Shown here: piece by piece, positions 48,197-57,696 of the stretch
How the letters are laid out: each line of letters opens with the position of its first letter
Numbering within the stretch: position 1 is the first letter of the stretch
NCBI GenBank assembly: GCA_943788115.1
Contig: CALSPA010000014.1
Coordinates: 92,372-156,371 of the forward strand
Length of the DNA: 64,000 nucleotides
DNA from: an uncultured Flavobacteriales bacterium
GTDB lineage: Bacteria; Bacteroidota; Bacteroidia; Flavobacteriales_D; Parvicellaceae
Direction of reading: 5' to 3'
Notes under the pieces: model-generated
The model's input: the letters and a program-made list of their open reading frames with translations, nothing else
Database searches by the model: none
Told to the model about the DNA's origin: nothing
Made by a program: the position numbers and the translations under genes

Positions 48197-50818
48197 TTAT
48201 AAGCTTTCTGCGTTATCCTTTTCTTTTAATTTCATAACTAAGTTCAAAGCATCGGGTACTACATCAGAACTTACAACTACAAGAGAATTCTTTTTAGCAT
48301 TTTTAACTGCATGTATAATTGCATCTCTTTCAGAGTGAATTATGTCTACCTTTTTATTGGGGTCTACAGATTTTATACCGTCATGAATCTCATTAATTAG
48401 TTCTTCTTCATCTTTTCCTCTTAGGTTTCTATCTTGTCTGATAATTATTTCATCAAACATTTCAGCAGCAATTTCTCCCAGTTCATTGTTGTCTTGAGTT
48501 CTTCGGTCTCCAACTCCTGCTACAATACCCACTTTTTCAGAGGCATCAATCTGGTCAACATAATCTTTAATTGCTCTAAATCCTGCAGGATTATGAGCAT
48601 AGTCTAAAAGAACTTTAAAGTTTTTAAAATTAAACATGTTTAATCTTCCAGGAGTTTGGGAAGGTGAGGGAATAAACGATTCAATGGCAACCTTTATGTC
48701 TTCTATTTTAAATCCATCTAAATAGGTAGCAAGAACAGCGGCAAGTACATTCTGAATCATAAAACTTGCTTTTCCACCCATAGTAAGAGGAACGTTAGCT
48801 GCTTTTGAAACTCGCATTTTCCATTCTCCCTGGCATATAGTAATGTAGCCGTTTTCATAAATAGCAGAAACACCACCTCTTTTAAAATGTCTTTTAATTC
48901 TCGGATTGTTTTCGTCCATTGAAAATAAAGCGAAATTACATTCTACTTTATTTGCCATGTCAAACACTAAATCATCATCTGCGTTTAGTACAGCATAACC
49001 ATCAGGTTTAACAGTTTCTGGAATTACCCCTTTTACACGAGCCAATTGTTCTATAGAGTGTATTCCCTTAAGCCCTAAGTGATCTCCGGCAACATTGGTA
49101 ACTACTCCAATGTCACATTTTTTGAATCCTAAGCCTGCTCGAAGTAAGCCTCCTCTTGCAGATTCAAGAACTGCATAGTTAACCGTAGGATCTTTTAATA
49201 CAAATTCTGCACTAGCAGGACCAGTACAATCTCCCTTCATTAAGAGTCTGTTTTGTATATACACCCCATCAGTTGTGGTATAGCCTACCTTTTTACCTTT
49301 CATTTTAGCAATATGGGCTATAAGACGTGTTGTAGTAGTTTTTCCATTTGTCCCTGTAACTGCAATTATTGGAATTCTAGAATCATCACCTGGAGGGAAA
49401 AGCATATCAACAACACTTGATGCTACATTTCTTGGAAGTCCTGATGAGGGTTGTAAATGCATTCTAAAGCCAGGTCCTGCATTAACTTCTAAAACTGTCC
49501 CACCAGTATTTTCAATGGGTTTTGTTAATGTCTCTGCCATAATATCAATGCCACAAATATCAAGATCAATGATTTTAGATATTCTTTCGGCCATAAAAAC
49601 ATTTGAAGGATGAACTAGGTCAGTAACATCTTCGGCAGTTCCTCCTGTACTTAGGTTGGCGGTGTTTTTAAGTTTTACATACTCTCCAGACTTAATAATA
49701 GATTCTGGAGTTAAATCATTTTCTTTTAGAATTTCTAAAGTAAGGTTGTTGATGTCAATTTTAGTTAGCACTTTTTCATGACCAAAACCTCTTCTAGGAT
49801 CTTCATTTACTTTGTCAATCAATTCTTTTATAGTGGATTTCCCATCACCAATCACATGTGCCGGAGAACGTTTTGCAGCAGCAACCATCTTGTTGTTTAT
49901 AACTAAGATCCTGAAATCTTCACCCACTACATATTTTTCAACAATAACTAATCTTGAGATTTCTTTAGCTGAAGCAAAAGCAATTAAGGCTTCATCTAAC
50001 GAATTGATATTGGTTGTTATACCTCTTCCATGATTACCATTAACTGGTTTTATTACGATTGGATAGCCAATATCTTCAATAACTTCTTTAAGGCCTCTTT
50101 CAGTTCTTATTATATCTCCATTTGGAATAGGAACTTCAGCTTGCTCTAATAAATGTTTGGTGTCATCTTTATCACAAGCTAATTCTACACCAATACTGCT
50201 TGTTTGACTCGTTACAGTTGCTTGTATTCTTTTTTGGTTAGCACCATATCCTAATTGACATAATGAGTATCTGTTTAATCTCATCCAAGGAATATTTCTA
50301 GCTTCTGCCTCTGCTATAATAGATGCAGTACTGGGGCCTAGACCTTCATCTTGTCTGATTTCACGCATTTCTTGAATGTCTTCTTCAAGATTGTATTTCT
50401 CACCGTCAATTAGTGCTTGAGCAATTCTAAATGCAGCTTTTGCAGCATATCTACCTACTTTTTCTTCTATGTAATCGAAAACAACGAAATAGACACCTTC
50501 TTCACCATATGTTCTTGTTCTTCCAAAACCTACTTCCATTCCGGCTAAGCTTTGAATTTCTAGAGCAATATGTTCAATAACATGTCCCATCCATGTTCCT
50601 CGTTCAACACGTTGAAAAAAACCACCTGGTTCCCCAACAGAACACCTGTGTTCAAACATCCCTGGAAATAGCTCTTTTAGCCTTTCTGAAAAACCTTCAA
50701 TTTTATTTGTAGGCTTTTGTTCAAGGTCTTCTAAATCTAAAACCATCACAATTAATTTATGTCTTCTTATTGACCAATAATTTGGACCTCTCATGGCCTT
50801 GATTTCCAGTATTTTCAT
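48197..50818 (-). CDS. cphA: Cyanophycin synthetase
   Basis: An 873-residue enzyme that builds the storage polymer multi-L-arginyl-poly-L-aspartate. The N-terminal domain (about 1-160) has MGHVIEHIALEIQSLAG, the H-x-x-E-H pattern of the domain described as a cryptic primer-making hydrolase in some CphA1 enzymes. The ATP-grasp domain (about 215-470) has VIKPVNGNHGRGITTN and ICGIDIMAET. The Mur ligase-like domain starts at GTNGKTTTTRLI (489-500), with LLDYAHNPAGFRAI further on. Length and all three domains fit CphA1. It lies next to cyanophycinase and an isoaspartyl peptidase. Confidence 0.96.
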   Translation of the reverse strand: MKILEIKAMRGPNYWSIRRHKLIVMVLDLEDLEQKPTNKIEGFSERLKELFPGMFEHRCSVGEPGGFFQRVERGTWMGHVIEHIALEIQSLAGMEVGFGRTRTYGEEGVYFVVFDYIEEKVGRYAAKAAFRIAQALIDGEKYNLEEDIQEMREIRQDEGLGPSTASIIAEAEARNIPWMRLNRYSLCQLGYGANQKRIQATVTSQTSSIGVELACDKDDTKHLLEQAEVPIPNGDIIRTERGLKEVIEDIGYPIVIKPVNGNHGRGITTNINSLDEALIAFASAKEISRLVIVEKYVVGEDFRILVINNKMVAAAKRSPAHVIGDGKSTIKELIDKVNEDPRRGFGHEKVLTKIDINNLTLEILKENDLTPESIIKSGEYVKLKNTANLSTGGTAEDVTDLVHPSNVFMAERISKIIDLDICGIDIMAETLTKPIENTGGTVLEVNAGPGFRMHLQPSSGLPRNVASSVVDMLFPPGDDSRIPIIAVTGTNGKTTTTRLIAHIAKMKGKKVGYTTTDGVYIQNRLLMKGDCTGPASAEFVLKDPTVNYAVLESARGGLLRAGLGFKKCDIGVVTNVAGDHLGLKGIHSIEQLARVKGVIPETVKPDGYAVLNADDDLVFDMANKVECNFALFSMDENNPRIKRHFKRGGVSAIYENGYITICQGEWKMRVSKAANVPLTMGGKASFMIQNVLAAVLATYLDGFKIEDIKVAIESFIPSPSQTPGRLNMFNFKNFKVLLDYAHNPAGFRAIKDYVDQIDASEKVGIVAGVGDRRTQDNNELGEIAAEMFDEIIIRQDRNLRGKDEEELINEIHDGIKSVDPNKKVDIIHSERDAIIHAVKNAKKNSLVVVSSDVVPDALNLVMKLKEKDNAESL

Positions 50819-50923
50819 GCTTTAATTGTTTAAAAATTATTAAAAGGTCGGCAAAAATAAATTTTTATGTAATGTAATCAATTATAATCTTTATTAATAT
50901 TACACTAAATTTTAAATATACAA

Positions 50924-51781
50924 ATGTTAAAACAAATAAAAGGAACACTTATACCTGTTGGAGGGAATGAGGATAAAGGAAGAAATGAATATTTAGGTAT
51001 AGATTTTATAACTGAGGGTATTCTTTTTCATATTGTTAGGCAATGCGGTGGTAAAACAGCTAAAATTCTTGTTGTTCCTACTGCATCAAGTATTCCAGAT
51101 GAGGTAGGACAAAATTATTTAGACGCATTCAATAAACTTGGTTGTAATAACGTTAGTGTGTTAGATATACGTGAAAAAGAACAATGTCACGATTTGGCTT
51201 TTATTAATGAGCTTAAAGAGTGTTCAGGTATTTTATTTTCTGGAGGCGATCAATCAAGAATTGTAGATATTATCTCTAATACTCCTTTTCATGATTTACT
51301 TTTAAAAAGATATATAAATGAAAATTTTGTCATTTCGGGAACCAGTGCTGGGGCAATGTCTATGGTTAGTCATATGATAAGAGGTGGGAGTAGCGAAGAA
51401 TGTCTTTTGAAAGGTGCTGTTAAAATGAGAGAAGGCATGGATTATATAAGCTCATTAATTATTGATACGCATTTCATAAGAAGAGGAAGGTTTGGAAGGC
51501 TTGCAGAAGCAGTGGCGTCATTTCCAAATTTAATTGGAATTGGTCTTGCTGAAGATACGGGAATGATAATCAAAAATGGAAATGAATGTAAGGTTATAGG
51601 GTCTGGAATGGTTATTGTTTTTGACGCTAATAACTTATCTCATAATAATCATTCAATACTTTTTGATAATACTCCAATGACAATGGCTAATCTTACCACT
51701 CATGTTCTAGCTAATGGAGATCAGTTTGTTTTAGATTCTAGGTCAGTAGAAGTCTTACCATTGAAGGCAGCATTTGATTAA
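50924..51781 (+). CDS. cphB: Cyanophycinase
   Basis: A 285-residue serine exopeptidase (S51 family) that cleaves cyanophycin to beta-Asp-Arg dipeptides. The nucleophile is Ser141 in ISGTSAGAMSM. GILFSGGDQSRIVDI (102-116) and PVGGNEDKG near the start are typical. There is no signal peptide, so it acts in the cytoplasm on an internal polymer, rather than as an extracellular scavenging enzyme. It is divergent from cphA (105 bp) and its stop overlaps that of the convergent isoaspartyl peptidase by 4 bp. Confidence 0.96.
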   Translation: MLKQIKGTLIPVGGNEDKGRNEYLGIDFITEGILFHIVRQCGGKTAKILVVPTASSIPDEVGQNYLDAFNKLGCNNVSVLDIREKEQCHDLAFINELKECSGILFSGGDQSRIVDIISNTPFHDLLLKRYINENFVISGTSAGAMSMVSHMIRGGSSEECLLKGAVKMREGMDYISSLIIDTHFIRRGRFGRLAEAVASFPNLIGIGLAEDTGMIIKNGNECKVIGSGMVIVFDANNLSHNNHSILFDNTPMTMANLTTHVLANGDQFVLDSRSVEVLPLKAAFD

Positions 51782-52704
51782 TAGATTTCTATGATTTCTT
51801 TTTGCTGGTAATTTATGGACCCTCTATACATGCCTTCAGTATTATAAGGCATAGCTATGTTGCCAATAGAGTCTACAGCGATAAGTCCTCCATCACCACC
51901 TATAGATTTCACTCTTTTATGAATAACTTCATTACAAGCATCTTTAAGAGATAACCCCTTCATTTCCATTAAACAAGAAACATCGTAAGCAACTACTCCT
52001 TTTAAGAAAAATTCTCCACTTCCAGTACAAGAAACAGCACAGGTTAGGTTGTTGGCATAATTACCAGCACCAATGATAGGGCTGTCACCAATTCTGCCGA
52101 ATCTTTTGTTAGTCATCCCTCCTGTAGAAGTTGCAGCAGCTAAATTTCCATTCATGTCAAGAGCTACAGCACCAACGGTTCCGAATTTATCGGTCTTTTT
52201 TTTGCTGTGATCCAATTGAAATTCATTAGTACCTTTAATTCTTTGCCATTGATTGAATCTAAATTCATCATAGAAGTAAGCAGCATTTTCTGTTGGGCAA
52301 TTCATTTGTTTTGCAAATTCTTGCGCTCCTTTGCCACCTAATAATACATGTTCACTTTTTTCCATGACTAATCGTGCTAGTTCAACAGGATTTTTAATAC
52401 TGTTAACCCCACAAATTCCTCCTGCATTTAAATTGGCTCCATCCATGATTGCTGCATCCATTTCATGTGTTCCATCAGCAGAAAAAACAGCTCCTTTTCC
52501 AGCGTTAAAAAGTGTGTTATCTTCAAGTGTCTTAACCGCTTTTTCTACTGCTTCAATCGCAGAGTGTCCATCTTTTAGAAGCTCGTAGCCTTGGTTTAAA
52601 GCAGCTTTTAACCCAGCCTTATAGGCTTTTTCTAAGCTAGGGTTCATTTCACTTTTTAAAATTGTTCCTGCCCCTCCATGAATAGCAAAGCTTATTTTTT
52701 TCAT
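51778..52704 (-). CDS. iaaA: Isoaspartyl peptidase / L-asparaginase (Ntn hydrolase)
   Basis: A 308-residue enzyme of the plant-type asparaginase family that self-cleaves to expose a Thr nucleophile, here Thr176 in DKFGTVGAVALD. Other motifs are HGGAGTI near the start and GGMTNKRFGRIGDSPIIGAG. These enzymes split beta-aspartyl dipeptides and can take the beta-Asp-Arg released by cyanophycinase, giving Asp and Arg. There is no signal peptide, so it should be cytoplasmic. Its position beside cphB supports that role. Confidence 0.93.
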   Translation of the reverse strand: MKKISFAIHGGAGTILKSEMNPSLEKAYKAGLKAALNQGYELLKDGHSAIEAVEKAVKTLEDNTLFNAGKGAVFSADGTHEMDAAIMDGANLNAGGICGVNSIKNPVELARLVMEKSEHVLLGGKGAQEFAKQMNCPTENAAYFYDEFRFNQWQRIKGTNEFQLDHSKKKTDKFGTVGAVALDMNGNLAAATSTGGMTNKRFGRIGDSPIIGAGNYANNLTCAVSCTGSGEFFLKGVVAYDVSCLMEMKGLSLKDACNEVIHKRVKSIGGDGGLIAVDSIGNIAMPYNTEGMYRGSINYQQKEIIEIY

Positions 52705-52824
52705 TTTTATTGTTCTTGATGAATTACAAACTTATAATATTAAATCAAATCATAGAATAGTAATTTTAAATCAATTTAAAGCAATTAAAAATTGAGTATA
52801 TTACGACAGTAAAAAAAATATAAA

Positions 52825-54501
52825 ATGACAGATTTTAAGACGGATATTCAGATTGCACAAGAAGCATCATTAAACCATATAGAACAGATTGCTCAAGAGT
52901 TAAACATTTCAAAAGATGATTTAGAATTATATGGAAAATATAAAGCTAAACTTCCTCTTAGTTTGTTAAATGAAGATAAAATTAATTCAGCTAATCTTAT
53001 TTTGGTTACTGCTATGACACCAACACCAGCTGGAGAAGGCAAGACCACCACATCAATTGGATTAACTGAAGGGTTAAATAAAATTGGTAAAAAAGCTATG
53101 GTTGTTCTTAGAGAACCTTCTTTAGGGCCAGTTTTTGGTATAAAAGGTGGTGCTGCAGGTGGTGGTTTTTCCCAAGTTGTTCCCATGGAAGACATCAACC
53201 TTCATTTTACTGGAGATTTTTCAGCTATAGAAAAAGCCAACAATTTACTATCGGCTTTAATTGACAATAACATTCAGAGTAAAACAAGAAGCTTAGGAAT
53301 TGATCCAAGAACCATTGTTTGGAAAAGGGTAATGGATATGAATGATAGATCCCTAAGAGATATAGTTATTGGTTTAGGTGGAACAGCTAATGGTATCCCT
53401 AGAGAAGATGGGTTCAACATTACTCCAGCATCAGAAGTTATGGCGATATTATGTATGTCTGAAAGCTTTGAAGATCTAAAAGCTAGATTAGGAAATATTT
53501 TTATTGGATTTACTTTCAGTAAAAACCCCATTTACGCTAGAGATTTAAATGCCCAGAATGCTATGGCAATTTTATTAAAAGATGCCATTAAGCCAAATCT
53601 TGTTCAAACTCTTGAAGGCAATCCTGCTATTATTCATGGTGGACCATTTGCAAACATTGCTCAAGGAACCAATACTATTTTAGCCACTAAAATGGGACTC
53701 TCTTTAAGTGATTATGTAGTAACTGAAGCTGGTTTTGGTGCAGATTTAGGAGCAGAGAAATTTTTAAACATTAAATGTGTTTCAGGAAATCTTAATCCTA
53801 AAGCATTGGTGCTTGTTGCTACAATTCGTGCATTAAGGCATCATGGTGGAGCAAAAAAAGAGCAATACAATACGGCAAGTATTGATCGAGTAGGCAAGGG
53901 TATTGTTAATCTTGAAAAACACATAGAAAATTGCAAGAAATTCGGTCTTAATCCTGTAGTAGCTATTAATGCTTTCCCCTCAGACACCAAGGAAGAAGTG
54001 GATTTTGTAATTAATTTCTGTGAAAATTTAGGGGTGAAAGCTGTAGTTGCTAAAGGTTGGGAAAAAGGAGGAGAAGGAATGACAGATTTGGCTTCAGCAA
54101 TTGTTGCTGAAATTAATGGAACTAATGATTTTAAACCACTTTATGATTGGTCATTGTCTGTAAGAGAAAAAATTGAAATTATTGCTAAGCAAATATATGG
54201 GGCAGATAATGTTGAATACAGTAAGAAAGCATTGACGGATTTGAAAAAAATCAAAGAATTAGATTTAGATCATTTGCCTGTATGTATGGCCAAAACACAG
54301 AAGTCATTTAGTGATAATGCTTCTTTATTGGGAAGGCCTAGTGGATTTGATGTAAATGTTAGAGAATTTGAGTTTGCAACTGGTGCTGGTTTTGTTATAC
54401 CAATTCTGGGTGTAATGATGCGAATGCCGGGCTTGCCTGCAGTTCCAGCCTCTGAAGGAATGAATATTGACAACAATGGTAAAATTTCTGGACTTTCATA
54501 A
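52825..54501 (+). CDS. fhs: Formate-tetrahydrofolate ligase
   Basis: A 558-residue cytoplasmic enzyme that joins formate and tetrahydrofolate with ATP to give 10-formyl-THF. The P-loop motif TPTPAGEGKTTT covers residues 65-76. EAGFGADLGAEKFLNIKC and the C-terminal PVPASEG-type segment (LPAVPASEGMNID) are conserved. Length matches the family. The end overlaps the start of fdhD by 35 bp, so the two are probably co-transcribed. Confidence 0.97.
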   Translation: MTDFKTDIQIAQEASLNHIEQIAQELNISKDDLELYGKYKAKLPLSLLNEDKINSANLILVTAMTPTPAGEGKTTTSIGLTEGLNKIGKKAMVVLREPSLGPVFGIKGGAAGGGFSQVVPMEDINLHFTGDFSAIEKANNLLSALIDNNIQSKTRSLGIDPRTIVWKRVMDMNDRSLRDIVIGLGGTANGIPREDGFNITPASEVMAILCMSESFEDLKARLGNIFIGFTFSKNPIYARDLNAQNAMAILLKDAIKPNLVQTLEGNPAIIHGGPFANIAQGTNTILATKMGLSLSDYVVTEAGFGADLGAEKFLNIKCVSGNLNPKALVLVATIRALRHHGGAKKEQYNTASIDRVGKGIVNLEKHIENCKKFGLNPVVAINAFPSDTKEEVDFVINFCENLGVKAVVAKGWEKGGEGMTDLASAIVAEINGTNDFKPLYDWSLSVREKIEIIAKQIYGADNVEYSKKALTDLKKIKELDLDHLPVCMAKTQKSFSDNASLLGRPSGFDVNVREFEFATGAGFVIPILGVMMRMPGLPAVPASEGMNIDNNGKISGLS

Positions 54502-55276
54502 GTTGGATGTTGTTCCAAAATATGAGGGAGAAAAGTTCTCTGATGGTAAACTAAATGCGGTTTCCGATTCAATTATTTCAGAGGAAGCTTTGCAAATCAA
54601 CATTAATGGTTCTCCTTTTACTGTTATTATGAGGACTCCTGCTGACGATGTTGATTTGGTTAGGGGTTTGCTGTATTGTGAGGATATTTATACTGGAGAA
54701 GATCAATTAGAGTTCAAAGTTGTTAATACTAATAGTTTAAATTATATAACTGAAGTTGATGTTTCAATTCGTGATAATTTTTTGGGACAAGGGTACTTGA
54801 GTTCTAGAAGTTTGCTATCTGTTTCTTCATGTGGAATTTGTGGTAAAAGAGAGCTGGGAGATTTAAATGTTGATGGGGGTAAATTACCAAAATATTTATT
54901 TTCTAGAGAGTTGATTCTAGAGATGCAAAACAAGATGATTGAAAAGCAGGTCTTTTTTAAGGACTGTGGTGGCTCGCATGCTGCTGCTGCATTTGATAGC
55001 CAGGGGAATCTTATTTTGTTAAAGGAAGATGTAGGAAGGCACAATGCTGTAGATAAAGTAGTTGGGGGAATTCTTAATCAAACTTTAGATAGCGCATCTT
55101 TTTTATTGGTAAGTGGGAGGGTTTCTTATGAAATTGTAACAAAAGTTTTTAGGGCTAAGATTCCTGTATTAATTGCAGTTTCTGCTCCTTCTTCATTGGC
55201 TATAGATTATGCCAAAGAGCTTGGTGTAGGCTTATATGCTTATTGTAGAGATGGGAAATCCACTAGATATGCTTAA
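54467..55276 (+). CDS. fdhD: Formate dehydrogenase accessory sulfurtransferase FdhD
   Basis: A 269-residue protein that sulfurates the molybdenum cofactor of formate dehydrogenase, taking sulfur through a CxxC loop (SCGICGK, Cys122 and Cys125). KEDVGRHNAVDKVVGG is the other family signature. The chosen start overlaps fhs; the first ~20 residues are less conserved and a later start is possible. It lies 9 bp before the oxidoreductase it probably serves. Confidence 0.95.
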   Translation: MTTMVKFLDFHKLDVVPKYEGEKFSDGKLNAVSDSIISEEALQININGSPFTVIMRTPADDVDLVRGLLYCEDIYTGEDQLEFKVVNTNSLNYITEVDVSIRDNFLGQGYLSSRSLLSVSSCGICGKRELGDLNVDGGKLPKYLFSRELILEMQNKMIEKQVFFKDCGGSHAAAAFDSQGNLILLKEDVGRHNAVDKVVGGILNQTLDSASFLLVSGRVSYEIVTKVFRAKIPVLIAVSAPSSLAIDYAKELGVGLYAYCRDGKSTRYA

Positions 55277-55285
55277 ATTTATACT

Positions 55286-57592
55286 TTGAATAAGACATTA
55301 AAAAATACAGGGCAACCTCCAATTAAGTTTACTGGAATTTCTCTTTCAGCTCCTAAACTATATGCTGCCGGTATCCCTGCTATTTTATCCTCATTGAAAT
55401 TCATCCAAAAGGAAGTAGGAGTGGCTAAGGGTTTTAAGTTGCTCAAATCTATGAATCAGCTAGGAGGCTTTGATTGCCCTGGATGTGCTTGGCCTGACCC
55501 GGACGATAAGCGAGCTTTGCTTTCAGAATATTGTGAAAATGGGGCTAAAGCTATTTCTGAAGAATATGCTAAACTAAAAGCAACTCCAGCGTTTTTTTTA
55601 AAACATACTGTTGCCGATTTGTTAGATTGGTCTGATATGGAATTGGGTAAGTCAGGAAGGTTAACCCATCCGATGTCATGGAATCCTGAAAACGATAAAT
55701 ATGAAAAGGTGTCTTGGGATACAGCTTTTGAGTTAATAGCTTCTAATCTCAATAGTTTAGCTGATCCTAATCAAGCAATTTTTTACACATCTGGAAGAAC
55801 AAGTAATGAGGCTGCTTTTTTATATCAGCTTTTTGTAAGAAAGCTAGGAACTAATAATTTACCTGACTGTTCAAACATGTGTCATGAAAGCAGTGGAGCT
55901 GCCTTGTCAGAAACTTTAGGTATTGGAAAGGGTTCAGTAACCTTAGAGGATTTTGATCATGCTGAATTGGTGATGGTAATAGGGCAAAATCCAGGGACTA
56001 ATCACCCAAGAATGCTTTCAGCGCTTAGAAATACAAAAGAGGCAGGAGGTAAAATTATATGCATAAACCCCCTCCCTGAGGCTGGATTAATTTCATTTAA
56101 AGACCCTCAAAGACCGCTCGATTGGGTAGGTAGAGGCACTGATTTAGCAGATCTTTTTATTCCTGTAAGAATAAATGGAGATTTAGCCCTTATTAAGGCA
56201 ATACTTTTTTTAATTAATGAAAAAGAAAAAAAGAAAAAAGGGGCTCAGTTCGATTGGGAATTTATAGCATCTAAAACGTCAGGATTTGAGCTTTTTATAA
56301 ATGATTTAGAAAAACAAGATTTTAATTTCTTGGTAAATCAAAGCGGAGTAGATGAGCAACTTATTATCGAAGCTGCTGAACTTGTAGCTGCAAAAAAGAA
56401 AATTATTATTTGTTGGGCTATGGGTTTGACTCAGCATAAGAATGCGGTCTCAAATATCCAAGAATTGGTTAATTTATTGCTTTTAAAAGGAAGTATAGGC
56501 AAGAAGGGTGCTGGCACTTGTCCTGTAAGAGGGCACTCTAATGTTCAAGGAGACCGAACTATGGGAATTTGGGAGAAACCGCCACTTTCCTTTTTAAATA
56601 AATTAAAAGAAGTGTTTAATTTCAACCCTCCCAAAGAACATGGTTTTGATGTGGTTGAGGCTATAAAAGCAATGCATAACAAGAAGGCAAAAGTTTTTAT
56701 TGCTTTGGGAGGAAATTTTATTTCTGCAACTCCAGATACAGTTTTCACTTCAGCTGCCATGAAAAATTGTGACTTGACAGTACATGTTTCTACTAAGCTA
56801 AATAGAAGCCATTTAATTCATGGTAAAAAAGCACTTATTCTTCCTGTTTTAGGAAGGTCAGAACTTGATGTTCAACAATCTGGAGAACAGTTTGTAACTG
56901 TAGAAAACAGTATGGGTATTGTTCATTCTTCTAAAGGAATGCTTCCACCTTCATCTGAGAATATATTAAGTGAACCGGCTCTTATATGCAGGTTAGCTGC
57001 TAAAACATTTGAAAACGACACTATTGATTGGTTGGCGTTAAAAGATGATTACTCGCTTATTAGAAATAAAATTGAGGCTGTTGTTCCTGGTTTTGAATCC
57101 TTCAATAAAAGAGTAGAAAACCCCGCTGGATTTTATCTTCCTAACAACGCTAGAATTGGAGATTTTTCTACAACTAAAACTGGTAAAGCCAATTTCACTA
57201 GTCATACTGTTGAACCTTTAAAGCTAAAGCCAAAGCAGCTTTTAATGATGACCATTCGTACTCACGATCAGTACAACACAACTATTTATGGTTTAAATGA
57301 TAGGTATAGAGGGATTTATAATGAAAGAAGGGTCATTCTTATGCATCCAGATGACATGGTTGAAAATTTTCTACATAATTTAGATTTAGTAGATATAAAT
57401 AGTCATTTCAATAATGAATTAAGGACAGTAGAAAAATTTCTTGTAGTTCAATATCCCATCCCTAAGGGCTGTTCTGCAACTTATTTTCCTGAAGCAAATG
57501 CTTTAGTGCCTATTGGAAGTGTTGCCGATAAAAGTAATACACCTACATCAAAATATATTGTGATAACTGTCGAAAAACACCAGCAATCTTAA
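55286..57592 (+). CDS. FdhF/YdeP-family molybdopterin oxidoreductase
   Basis: A 768-residue Mo/W-bis-MGD enzyme of the formate dehydrogenase alpha/YdeP type. GGFDCPGCAWPDPDDKRA (61-78) keeps only Cys64 and Cys67 of an Fe-S site. Cys199 in DCSNMCHESSGAALSETLGI is at the position that carries Sec or Cys as the Mo ligand in formate dehydrogenases. GTCPVRGHSNVQGDRTMGI is the cofactor-binding signature of the YdeP branch. Translation starts at TTG (55286) unless an unusual start is used. The fhs-fdhD neighbours favour formate as substrate, but this branch is poorly characterised. No electron-transfer subunit is adjacent. Confidence 0.88.
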   Translation: MNKTLKNTGQPPIKFTGISLSAPKLYAAGIPAILSSLKFIQKEVGVAKGFKLLKSMNQLGGFDCPGCAWPDPDDKRALLSEYCENGAKAISEEYAKLKATPAFFLKHTVADLLDWSDMELGKSGRLTHPMSWNPENDKYEKVSWDTAFELIASNLNSLADPNQAIFYTSGRTSNEAAFLYQLFVRKLGTNNLPDCSNMCHESSGAALSETLGIGKGSVTLEDFDHAELVMVIGQNPGTNHPRMLSALRNTKEAGGKIICINPLPEAGLISFKDPQRPLDWVGRGTDLADLFIPVRINGDLALIKAILFLINEKEKKKKGAQFDWEFIASKTSGFELFINDLEKQDFNFLVNQSGVDEQLIIEAAELVAAKKKIIICWAMGLTQHKNAVSNIQELVNLLLLKGSIGKKGAGTCPVRGHSNVQGDRTMGIWEKPPLSFLNKLKEVFNFNPPKEHGFDVVEAIKAMHNKKAKVFIALGGNFISATPDTVFTSAAMKNCDLTVHVSTKLNRSHLIHGKKALILPVLGRSELDVQQSGEQFVTVENSMGIVHSSKGMLPPSSENILSEPALICRLAAKTFENDTIDWLALKDDYSLIRNKIEAVVPGFESFNKRVENPAGFYLPNNARIGDFSTTKTGKANFTSHTVEPLKLKPKQLLMMTIRTHDQYNTTIYGLNDRYRGIYNERRVILMHPDDMVENFLHNLDLVDINSHFNNELRTVEKFLVVQYPIPKGCSATYFPEANALVPIGSVADKSNTPTSKYIVITVEKHQQS

Positions 57593-57696
57593 AGGTCGGT
57601 TGTTCTACTAACAACGCGTTGTCCATTAAAAAAGTTAAACTTTGTATTGTAATAGTAATTAATAAACTAGTTTTGTCAAAAATTAAATTAATAGAG

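Noticed and set aside
55880..55900. Selenocysteine at the formate dehydrogenase active site
   Set aside because: The codon at the ligand position is an ordinary Cys (residue 199); there is no in-frame TGA and no SECIS-like need.
57598..57618. Hairpin GTTGTT-CTACT-AACAAC after the oxidoreductase gene
   Set aside because: The stem is six base pairs and no U-tract follows, so termination is not supported.
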